Below are positions 1 to 6,073 of a DNA stretch of 49,543 nucleotides, in pieces. This stretch comes from an uncultured Parabacteroides sp. (GTDB lineage Bacteria; Bacteroidota; Bacteroidia; Bacteroidales; Tannerellaceae), in the NCBI GenBank assembly GCA_900547435.1, contig URGO01000002.1, positions 1 through 49,543 on the forward strand. Direction: 5' to 3'. The notes beneath the pieces are model-generated. The model searched no databases and was not told where the DNA came from. It saw only the letters and a program-made list of their open reading frames with translations. The first letter of the stretch is position 1. Each line of letters starts with the position of its first letter. A program made the position numbers and the translations under genes.

Positions 1-1067
1 ACGCAAAGCTGTCAAGCCGTGCAATGCTGGCTGAAATTACGCAGACTGACAGCCCCCGCCGGAACTATCGGAGTAGCACGCTTCGGAATCTTCTTGTCTT
101 CGATGACAGCAAGACCTCCGTCGACTTTCTTCTCCTGCGCGTTCAGGGCGGCACTCGTAAAGGCCAGTGTAGCGACCGACAGGAATCCGCGGCGCGACTT
201 GTCGGCGTTTGCGGGCTCTGACGGCGTCATAGGCTCTGCTTTCCGATAAGCGAACGCATAGCGGATAGCATCATGCTTGCACGTATCCAGGCAATCCAAG
301 CACGTCACGCAACGGCTATAATCAATGGTATGTTCCTTGAAGTTGATGCAGGAAGCCTTACATTTCCGCGAGCAAAGCGAGCAGTTGGTACACTTGGATG
401 CATCAATCACCGGGCGGAACAACGCGAACCGGGAAACAAAGCCCAGCACCGTACCGACCGGACATATCGTATTGCAATATGTACGTCCGTTTTTCCAAGC
501 CAACACAAATAGGATAACCCCGGTAACTAAGGCAATCAGGAAGGTAGACAAACTCTTCATCCATACATCCACCGAATAGAACGCATAGCTATCCATGCGT
601 TCCGCCAAATAAGCGAGCAGATTATTCCCCCATTGGTAAAACGGAGCAAAAAGATGAGAAGCAATACGCCCGTAAGAGCTATATGGCGCCACCAACGCAG
701 CTATGGAGTTCACACCTGCCACCAGCAGCACCACAAACAGAGCCAGCACACCGTACCTCAGCCACGAAATAGCGGGAGAATAAGAGAAACGGTACTGTTT
801 TTTCTTCCGTTTGCCACTAATCCAGGAAATAACATCCTGAAAAACGCCCAACGGACAAATTACCGAGCAATAGACTCGTCCAAACAAAAGGGTTAGCATC
901 AGCAAGCCGAGAACAACTCCCACGTTCAAAGCCAGCAAGGCCGGAAGAAACTGAATCTTGGCAAGCCACCCGAACCACGCATGAATCGTCCCCGTAAAGT
1001 CGAGGAACAACAACGTGACGAGCAGGAAGCAAACCACGGCCAACGTCAATCTGATTTTACGTAACAT
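1..1067 (-). CDS. NapH/YccM-like membrane 4Fe-4S protein, partial, with in-frame TGA
   Basis: This is an integral-membrane electron-transfer protein with four-helix NapH/YccM-like topology. Hydrophobic segments lie near residues 5-25, 42-62, 105-128 and 172-192. The two CP signatures characteristic of the family are CSVICP (about 67-72) and CNTICP (about 198-203). Two ferredoxin-type clusters follow (Cys at 226, 229, 232, 236 and 253, 256, 259, 263), then an internal twin-arginine-like hydrophobic stretch (about 291-310). The frame meets TGA at 12-14 after HCTA, but the next codons read Q-L-C, so with Cys at the TGA the sequence would be the usual C-x2-C-x2-C start of another cluster. The gene therefore probably continues past the window edge. 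It lies 166 bp downstream of a hydrogenase on the same strand and may feed or accept its electrons; that link is an inference. Confidence 0.8.
12..14 (-). other. In-frame TGA at a conserved cluster cysteine
   Basis: On the minus strand the codons read CAC TGC ACG GCT TGA CAG CTT TGC. A Cys codon (TGC or TGT) in place of TGA would give C-T-A-C-Q-L-C, a standard 4Fe-4S motif. A selenocysteine codon, a point nonsense mutation or a sequencing error all fit. Only 11 bases remain to the window edge, so a bacterial SECIS hairpin cannot be looked for here. Confidence 0.7.
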
Positions 1068-1071
1068 ACTT

Positions 1072-1106
1072 TGAGTTTATGAGTTTATAGTTTATAAGTT
1101 TATGAG
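1072..1106. repeat. Short AGTTTATGAGTTTATA-type unit array
   Basis: Four imperfect copies of a 9-11-nt AGTTTATGAG-like unit sit just upstream of the start codon of the membrane 4Fe-4S gene, so they would lie in its 5' leader. The same family recurs at 13049-13165, 19532-19608, 27735-27825 and 43113-43155. The rest of the 166-bp gap holds a possible minus-strand -7 box, TATTTTTG (1174-1181), without a well-spaced -33 box. Confidence 0.7.
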
Positions 1107-1233
1107 TTCTCTTCTAAATCAACGTATAGCAAGAGCCGGCAACCCCATAAACTTACCTGATTATATCCGGTTGCAAAAATATTCCGTAAGAGGGTTACAT
1201 CCGATACCCAAATTACGGATATTCTTACCCATC

Positions 1234-2700
1234 TTACTTATTTTCCCGATTAGCCAACGAAGAGGCAATCTTGGTCAGCTCCTTCATCATCTGCTTTTGG
1301 CCGGCCGACTTATCTCCGTAGACACAAGGACCGGTCACGCATCCACCTTCGCAAGCCATCACTTCGATGAACTGGCCGGGCACTTTGCCGGTCTTGGCAT
1401 AAGCGCGAAGCAAAGCGACATTTTTTTTGTTCAGGTTCGCTATCTGAATCGCGTTCACCTCTTTCTTATCCAGACAGACCTTCACCGCATTGACTACTCC
1501 GCCCGCTTGGGCAAAGCCATGCGCCTCCCGAGAAGAATTGAACACGACGGAATAGGGCTGGGTGCTTTCCAGGTTGATGTTCATCCCTGTAAAAATAGAG
1601 GCTACCTCCTCGAAGGTCAGCGCATAATCCACGCAAGGATCCATCTTCACCTCTTTCCGTTTTGCCACGCAAGGCCCGACAAAGACAATCTTCGCGTTCG
1701 GATACTTCTCTTTGGCTATACGGGCCGCATAATACATCGGCGAACCGGTCGATGAGACATATTTCTTCATGTCCGGGATATGCTTTTCCACCAGCTGGAT
1801 ATAAGAAGGACAACAACTGGTCGTCATAAAGGGCTGCCCCTCATGAAGTTTTTCCATCAGTTCGGCTGCTTCCCGGCGCGTGGTTTCCATAGCGCCTTGC
1901 GCCACCTCGATTACATCCGTAAAGCCGACCTCCTTCAATCCTCCGTAAACCTGCTCAATGGAAACGCCGAACTGGGCACGGATAGAGGGCGCGACAATCG
2001 CTATCACCTCTTCTCCCCTCCGGATGCTTTGCAGGATATCAAACACCTGAGATATCTCGAATATCGCCCCGAACGGACAAGCGTTCACACATTTTCCGCA
2101 ATAGATACATTTCGATTCGTCAATGTGCTCCACACCATATTCATCCTTGCTGATGGCCTTGACCGGACAAACCTCCTCACACGGAATCGGGATATAGACA
2201 ATAGCATGATAAGGACAGCTTTGATGACACTTTCCGCAACTGATACACGTATCATGGTCTATCTCCGCCTGTCCGTTCTTCTTGAAGCGGATTGCGTCTT
2301 TCGGGCAATTCATATAGCAACTCCGCGCCACGCATCCGCGGCACAGATTGGTAATTTCATAATTGACCGACACGCACGAAGAGCAGGCTTCATCGATGAC
2401 ACACATCAGATTCTCTTTCTCGTTCTCCGAACGGAACAACGCCCGTTTGGCATATTCGGAAAGCGGAGTAAGTTCATCTACCTCATCGCTCATGTCAAAA
2501 CCCAGTAAAGGCAAAGTCTTATACTTCCATACCGCCCGTTCCTTATGGATGCAACAACGCCCTTTCGGTTTCGAGCGACGCGGACTCAACGCTATCGGCA
2601 AGCGGTCTATTTCCTCCAACAAACGGTTTTCCTTCCAAAGTTTCACTAAATTCGCCAGCAATCCGTGGCGCACAATCATAACATTGTTGGTAAAAGCCAT
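1234..2700 (-). CDS. [FeFe] hydrogenase, group-B-like
   Basis: This is a 488-aa monomeric iron-only hydrogenase of the kind that disposes of fermentation electrons as H2. The N-terminal half carries ferredoxin-type cysteines (120-133, 152-163, 174-179 and 198-209). The C-terminal half carries the three H-cluster signatures TSCCPS (294-299), GPCVAKRKE (342-350) and EVMACEGGCVTGP (446-458). GPC instead of MPC in the second motif and GP instead of GGG in the third resemble group B enzymes rather than the classical group A type; this assignment is from memory of the families. No HydE, HydF or HydG maturation gene is in the window. A -7-like box (TATCTTTG, 2747-2754) lies inside one copy of a 123-bp repeat upstream. 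It is probably expressed with or near the membrane 4Fe-4S gene that follows. Confidence 0.88.
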   Translation of the reverse strand: MAFTNNVMIVRHGLLANLVKLWKENRLLEEIDRLPIALSPRRSKPKGRCCIHKERAVWKYKTLPLLGFDMSDEVDELTPLSEYAKRALFRSENEKENLMCVIDEACSSCVSVNYEITNLCRGCVARSCYMNCPKDAIRFKKNGQAEIDHDTCISCGKCHQSCPYHAIVYIPIPCEEVCPVKAISKDEYGVEHIDESKCIYCGKCVNACPFGAIFEISQVFDILQSIRRGEEVIAIVAPSIRAQFGVSIEQVYGGLKEVGFTDVIEVAQGAMETTRREAAELMEKLHEGQPFMTTSCCPSYIQLVEKHIPDMKKYVSSTGSPMYYAARIAKEKYPNAKIVFVGPCVAKRKEVKMDPCVDYALTFEEVASIFTGMNINLESTQPYSVVFNSSREAHGFAQAGGVVNAVKVCLDKKEVNAIQIANLNKKNVALLRAYAKTGKVPGQFIEVMACEGGCVTGPCVYGDKSAGQKQMMKELTKIASSLANRENK

Positions 2701-2739
2701 GTGTACTTAATTTATTAGTTGTTCGCTAATCCTGTAATT

Positions 2740-2862
2740 ATCACCGCAAAGATACGATTTTTATCACCTTATTCTTGTATTTCTATTCCTTTCTTTATGC
2801 TTATCGCGTTATTTGAGAATTTGTTTTGAATTTCTTTGGAAATTTGCCTTAAATACGTTATC
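2740..2862. repeat. 123-bp direct repeat, copy 1 (hydrogenase side)
   Basis: This matches 3926-4048 at 122 of 123 positions by eye; the one difference is a at about 2840 against g at about 4026. On the minus strand it contains TATCTTTG (2747-2754), a Bacteroidetes -7 box, and so is probably the hydrogenase promoter region. The two copies bracket the Abi gene and its RNA with nothing else between them. The copies give the insertion boundaries and a substrate for loss by homologous recombination. Confidence 0.95.
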
Positions 2863-2883
2863 CAATCAGACACGTCTGCATAT

Positions 2884-2971
2884 AAAAAGAGCCTGCCATA
2901 TAGGCAAGCTCTATTAGTTCCTTTTATAGTGCAGTATGAAGACCGTAACCTTCAAGTGCACTTATCTTTAC
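2884..2971 (-). ncRNA. Candidate structured RNA of the Abi cassette (about 86 nt)
   Basis: The minus strand holds a complete small transcription unit. The -33 TTTG (3002-3005) directly abuts the Abi stop codon, and 18 bp further on is the -7 box TACCTTTG (2976-2983). The predicted RNA starts near 2970. Its first hairpin pairs AGTGCA (2957-2962) with TGCACT (2928-2933) and TGAAG with CTTCA (2950-2954 and 2937-2941), around an 8-nt loop. Its second hairpin (2888-2912) pairs AGAGC with GCTCT and TGCC with GGCA, and is followed by TTTTTATA, an intrinsic terminator. By analogy with AbiF-type proteins reported to associate with a conserved RNA, this may be the cognate or antitoxin RNA. That function is inferred; the promoter, hairpins and terminator are visible. 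Confidence 0.72.
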
Positions 2972-2975
2972 ACTG

Positions 2976-3005
2976 CAAAGGTACAACAATTTTTTGTAAT
3001 ACAAA
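2976..3005 (-). promoter_or_regulatory. Promoter of the Abi-linked RNA
   Basis: TTTG (3002-3005), an 18-bp spacer and TACCTTTG (2976-2983) match the Bacteroidetes primary promoter pattern TTTG, about 19 bp, TAnnTTTG. The -33 box is immediately adjacent to the TAA of the Abi gene (3006-3008), so the RNA is set up as a separate unit rather than as Abi mRNA. Confidence 0.75.
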
Positions 3006-3908
3006 TTATTTTGAGGCATTTTTTAATTCCTCTAATTGAAATCCTGTATTATCTGAAATGACTTTTACCACTTCGGAATATGGTATTCGCTCAAAAGCCC
3101 GAACCAGGTCCCCATCCATATCTTTTACTCTATTGAGTGAAATGACGCCAAGGAAATACCTGAATACCATATACATGCCCGACAACATAGTCTTCCTGTT
3201 CCCCAAATTGCCTAACAGGCCGTTACCAATAGCCTCGTCCAAATGCAAATCATAAAGCACCTTGCCATGGGCACAATAGTTCCGCAACTTCCTCACTGTA
3301 TTCATATAGTTAGAAAATTGGGTGGGCAGATTTATGCCATATACTTTAGAAATGTCACATTGCAATCGAGGGCTTTTCAGGCTTTCATATAATTTGATGA
3401 TAGTGCCAAACGACATGAATTCCAGTGCTTTCCATGCAGGAGCATACGGACGTTTCCCATGTTGCTTCTTATCCCATCTAATCAGCGGCTCTTTCGCAAG
3501 GTCGGCCAATGCTTTTTTGTATTCCTGGCTATTAATGGTTTCAGCAGAAATAACTTGGGAATCCACATACCAAAACGGATTGTCCCCATAAGCATTTGAC
3601 ACATAATATATGATGGTAGTCCGAAGATTAATTTCTATGCGGCTAATATATCTAAGGAACAGATTCCTTACGTCAAAGTCAAAATAATACAGCTTTATGG
3701 CGTAGTCCATTAAAATTCCTTCCTTGAAATCATGGTTCCTTTTCACCTTTCTTGGGTATGACTTTTCAAAGGGGAACCAGTAAAACCCCAAACGGTAATA
3801 TCCAATATCAAGCAGATATTCCGTTGCCTTTTGTTTATCCCCTATCACCATCCCACGGCTTTCCAAAAGAGATAATTGTTGTTCTATCGTAGTAGCTTTT
3901 TCGGCCAT
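3006..3908 (-). CDS. Abi_2/AbiF-type HEPN abortive-infection protein
   Basis: This 300-aa protein has the layout of the Abi_2 (AbiD/AbiF) family. It has an N-terminal YLLDIGYYRLGFYW-type helix (31-44), the E-x2-LRT region (about 92-97) and, near residues 205-214, VRKLRNYCAH. The last contains the R-x4-H motif (R209 and H214) of HEPN ribonucleases. Known members abort phage infection, and AbiF proteins have been reported to act with a conserved noncoding RNA and to be related to Cas13; I state this from memory. Here a structured RNA with its own promoter begins directly behind the stop codon. The gene and RNA are the only contents between two 123-bp direct repeats, and the upstream copy (3926-4048) supplies a -7 box at 3933-3940. 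The Shine-Dalgarno sequence is absent, as usual here. Confidence 0.88.
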   Translation of the reverse strand: MAEKATTIEQQLSLLESRGMVIGDKQKATEYLLDIGYYRLGFYWFPFEKSYPRKVKRNHDFKEGILMDYAIKLYYFDFDVRNLFLRYISRIEINLRTTIIYYVSNAYGDNPFWYVDSQVISAETINSQEYKKALADLAKEPLIRWDKKQHGKRPYAPAWKALEFMSFGTIIKLYESLKSPRLQCDISKVYGINLPTQFSNYMNTVRKLRNYCAHGKVLYDLHLDEAIGNGLLGNLGNRKTMLSGMYMVFRYFLGVISLNRVKDMDGDLVRAFERIPYSEVVKVISDNTGFQLEELKNASK

Positions 3909-3925
3909 ATTGTTTTAAAAATCAA

Positions 3926-4048
3926 ATCACCGCAAAGATACGATTTTTATCACCTTATTCTTGTATTTCTATTCCTTTCTTTATGCTTATCGCGTTATTT
4001 GAGAATTTGTTTTGAATTTCTTTGGGAATTTGCCTTAAATACGTTATC
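3926..4048. repeat. 123-bp direct repeat, copy 2 (Abi side)
   Basis: This is the second copy of the repeat at 2740-2862, offset by 1186 bp. Its minus-strand TATCTTTG box (3933-3940) lies 25 bp upstream of the Abi start codon, so the duplication leaves both the Abi gene and the hydrogenase with the same promoter segment. Confidence 0.95.
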
Positions 4049-4136
4049 TGAATTTGATGCTCTTTTTGCGCAAAAGCAATATCAATCCTTAGAATGATGT
4101 ATTGAACGAACAAAGTGTTATCCGTAAACGAGGAAA

Positions 4137-4176
4137 GAAAAAATGATGTTGATACGCACAAATTCGCGCATCATTT
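4137..4176 (-). terminator. Terminator-like hairpin after the GNAT gene
   Basis: AAATGATG (4141-4148) pairs with CATCATTT (4169-4176). On the minus strand the stem runs into a T-rich tract, as expected for a terminator of the GNAT-antitoxin transcript. The rest of 4049-4309 holds a GTAG-headed palindrome and no gene. Confidence 0.5.
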
Positions 4177-4223
4177 ATTTTTCCAAAAGACAATTTAAAA
4201 TGAAGAATGGTCATGCGGTTCAT

Positions 4224-4246
4224 GTAGGGGCGGGGTTTGCCCGCCC
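4224..4246 (+). repeat. GTAG-headed REP-like palindrome
   Basis: GTAG (4224-4227) is followed by GGGCGGG, loop gtttg and CCCGCCC, a perfect 7-bp GC stem in an otherwise AT-rich spacer. A GTAG head plus an imperfect or perfect palindrome is the format of REP elements mobilised by RAYT (TnpA_REP) transposases. A second palindrome with the same head is at 28153-28177. No RAYT gene is in the window. Confidence 0.55.
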
Positions 4247-4309
4247 TCTCTCTGCTGAACCTTATGTAAGTATACAAAATAAAGCTTCTGTCCTCATAGC
4301 TGAATTAGC

Positions 4310-4876
4310 CTAATCAACAATGTCGTTGAGGTCAAAGTAAAGCAAGCGGGTGTCTGCTCCTTCATCCTCCACCGTCAGCGGCACGAACTTCTGTTTAAGA
4401 TAGAATGGAATGGCAGCAGCATAGGCATCTACGGTCAGGAAGCGGCAGCCGGTCTTATTATCGGCGAGGAAGAACTTTTTAATAGAATCTGCCAGAAACT
4501 CCCCAATATGTTGTCCTTTCAATTCTTGGCTTACCGCCAAACGGCAGATCTTTGCTGCCGGATAGCTTTTGATACGTTTTTCGTTGACGAAGCGATGTTT
4601 GCGAAAACGATTGAATTCCGTTTTATTTGAAAAATCAGTCATTGATACACGGTCATTTGCCAAACTGAAATAGGCAGCAATATGCTCATGTTCAACATCA
4701 TTTATCGCCTCAAACACATATGTAACCGCCAGCAACGCCTTGCGGTATAGTCCAGATTCATTCAAGATAAAATCGTTCAAGTCGGCATCGCCGCAATCGA
4801 ACGATTTTACTTTTTCGTCTGTTCCCAACTTACGGATAATGTAAGCCGAGAATGGCTCTTGCAAACTTACTTTCAT
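4310..4876 (-). CDS. GNAT acetyltransferase, probable TacT-like toxin
   Basis: This 188-aa GCN5-related N-acetyltransferase has an N-terminal F-D-C-G-D-A-D-L-N-D-F block (about 26-36). Toxin-type GNATs carry a similar C-G-x3-L-x2-F element there. The acetyl-CoA binding motif A follows (RLAVSQELKGQHIGEF, about 112-127), then the FYLKQKF-type C-terminal strand. Family members that act as toxins acetylate charged aminoacyl-tRNA and stop translation. The start codon overlaps the stop of a 59-codon upstream gene by 4 bp (ATGA), the coupling typical of toxin-antitoxin pairs. A hairpin at 4141-4176 may end the transcript. A non-toxin acetyltransferase cannot be excluded. Confidence 0.82.
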   Translation of the reverse strand: MKVSLQEPFSAYIIRKLGTDEKVKSFDCGDADLNDFILNESGLYRKALLAVTYVFEAINDVEHEHIAAYFSLANDRVSMTDFSNKTEFNRFRKHRFVNEKRIKSYPAAKICRLAVSQELKGQHIGEFLADSIKKFFLADNKTGCRFLTVDAYAAAIPFYLKQKFVPLTVEDEGADTRLLYFDLNDIVD

Positions 4877-5052
4877 ACGCTTTTCTTTCTTGTCTGTTCT
4901 CCCAATTCAAGCATCTTTTTAAAAAGATCGTAGTTCGCATTTCTTCTTTCCCTTTCTTCCGGTGTTTCTCTACGGACTTGATTCATCCGCTCTACAAACC
5001 GCCGGGCATCTTCGCCGAACAGTATCGGCGTTTCTTTAATCGGTCTTGCCAT
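4873..5052 (-). CDS. Small antitoxin-like protein paired with the GNAT gene
   Basis: This 59-aa, highly charged protein starts MARPIKETPILFGEDARRFV and ends LELGEQTRKKSV. Its middle is Arg/Glu-rich and probably helical. The start ATG (5050-5052) has one of the few good Shine-Dalgarno sequences in the window, GGAG seven to ten bases upstream. Its TGA overlaps the ATG of the GNAT gene in ATGA. Size, charge, tight coupling and order (small gene first) fit an antitoxin. I recall similar small proteins beginning MARPIKETP upstream of GNAT genes in gut Bacteroidales, but recognise no named domain. The metallo-hydrolase gene ends only 25 bp upstream, so read-through from it is possible. Confidence 0.8.
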   Translation of the reverse strand: MARPIKETPILFGEDARRFVERMNQVRRETPEERERRNANYDLFKKMLELGEQTRKKSV

Positions 5053-5077
5053 AATTTCTCCTTTTTTTATTTTTGGT

Positions 5078-5944
5078 TCATGCGTGTATTAAACTTACGA
5101 ATCCGGGACTTGGAAAGTGCATTCCGGCCAACATCAAATCATTTTTTAAGGCATAATCCAGGATACGTTTTCGGGATTCAATGGCTTTTTCCTTATCCAT
5201 GTCGTAAGTCGGACAAATCTCCGGATAGAGGAGTTGGAGGGCGTTTCCGTGCAAGATGTCACCGACTACCAATAGTTTCCCTGCTTGGTAGACCGTGTGT
5301 CCCGGCGTATGGCCTGCGGCATCAAGGGCAACGACGTTTCCGGGCAGCGTGTCGCCAAATGCGAACAGATGCAGTTGAGCTTTGTAGGCGTTCAAGGTTT
5401 TAACCACCTGCGCTTTCTTGTCGTCCGCCATTTGCATCCATCCGTCATATTCCTGTTTGGCCAGATAGACGGCAGCATGGGGGAATACCCGTTCGTTGCC
5501 GTTCATCATGCCTCCGATGTGGTCTCCGTGCAGATGGGTCAGATAAAGGTAACGGATATCGGCAGGTTTTACTCCTACGGAGTCAAGCAGGTAAATCATC
5601 CGGCTGTTTTCTTTGCCCAAACCGGTGTCGAACAGAATCACCGTGCTATCCGTTTGCACCAAAAAGGTGCTGATAGAAGAGGGTATGCCGTCTTGCAACC
5701 CCAGGCTGTCTATCAGACTTGCGCTGGCATCCGGGAAAATGGCCGGCGATTGCTTGCTTTTCACATCCTGAATCCATGTGGCTTTTACCTCACCGACTTG
5801 CAAGGTGTTCAATTCTTTGTGGATGTTTTCGTGTTGCGCTATATTTTCTTCTTGCGCCTCTTCTTGTTTGGAGGCTTTCTGTCCGCATCCGGCCAGCAGA
5901 AAAGCTATTGCCGTAATAAAAAACAAGTGCTTCATATACATCAT
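5078..5944 (-). CDS. MBL-fold metallo-hydrolase lipoprotein
   Basis: This 288-aa protein has a lipoprotein signal: the likely start is the internal Met of MKHLFFIT at 5935, and the lipobox LLAGC ends at about residue 20. The zinc-binding signature HLHGDHIGG lies near the middle, and a second His follows in DAAGHTPGHT. These place it in the metallo-beta-lactamase superfamily, close to the AHL-lactonase and glyoxalase-II-like hydrolases. The substrate cannot be read from sequence. It would sit in the cell envelope, facing periplasm or surface. A -7 box (TATCTTTG, 5967-5974) lies just upstream, back to back with the ricT promoter. Confidence 0.85.
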   Translation of the reverse strand: MMYMKHLFFITAIAFLLAGCGQKASKQEEAQEENIAQHENIHKELNTLQVGEVKATWIQDVKSKQSPAIFPDASASLIDSLGLQDGIPSSISTFLVQTDSTVILFDTGLGKENSRMIYLLDSVGVKPADIRYLYLTHLHGDHIGGMMNGNERVFPHAAVYLAKQEYDGWMQMADDKKAQVVKTLNAYKAQLHLFAFGDTLPGNVVALDAAGHTPGHTVYQAGKLLVVGDILHGNALQLLYPEICPTYDMDKEKAIESRKRILDYALKNDLMLAGMHFPSPGFVSLIHA

Positions 5945-5966
5945 GAGGTTTTATCTGTTTATAGCG

Positions 5967-5974
5967 CAAAGATA
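5967..5974 (-). promoter_or_regulatory. -7 box of the MBL-fold gene
   Basis: TATCTTTG on the minus strand fits TAnnTTTG; no clear TTTG -33 element is seen at the expected distance. It supports starting the protein at 5944 or 5935. Confidence 0.55.
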
Positions 5975-6038
5975 ACGAGATCATCTAAAAAAACGGTAAA
6001 GAAAGTATTAAAAAGGACATACTCTTAAATAAAATCTA

Positions 6039-6046
6039 TATCTTTG
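6039..6046 (+). promoter_or_regulatory. -7 box of ricT
   Basis: TATCTTTG lies 27 bp upstream of the ricT start codon, in the divergent spacer shared with the metallo-hydrolase gene. Confidence 0.6.
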
Positions 6047-6073
6047 TCAATTATATAGCATACGAAACGGATT

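Noticed and set aside
1102..1755. Long plus-strand open frames opposite the hydrogenase and other genes
   Set aside because: These are antisense shadows of well-supported genes with no domain likeness or start signals.
2740..4048. Transposon target-site duplication
   Set aside because: 123 bp is far too long and no transposase or terminal inverted repeats are present.
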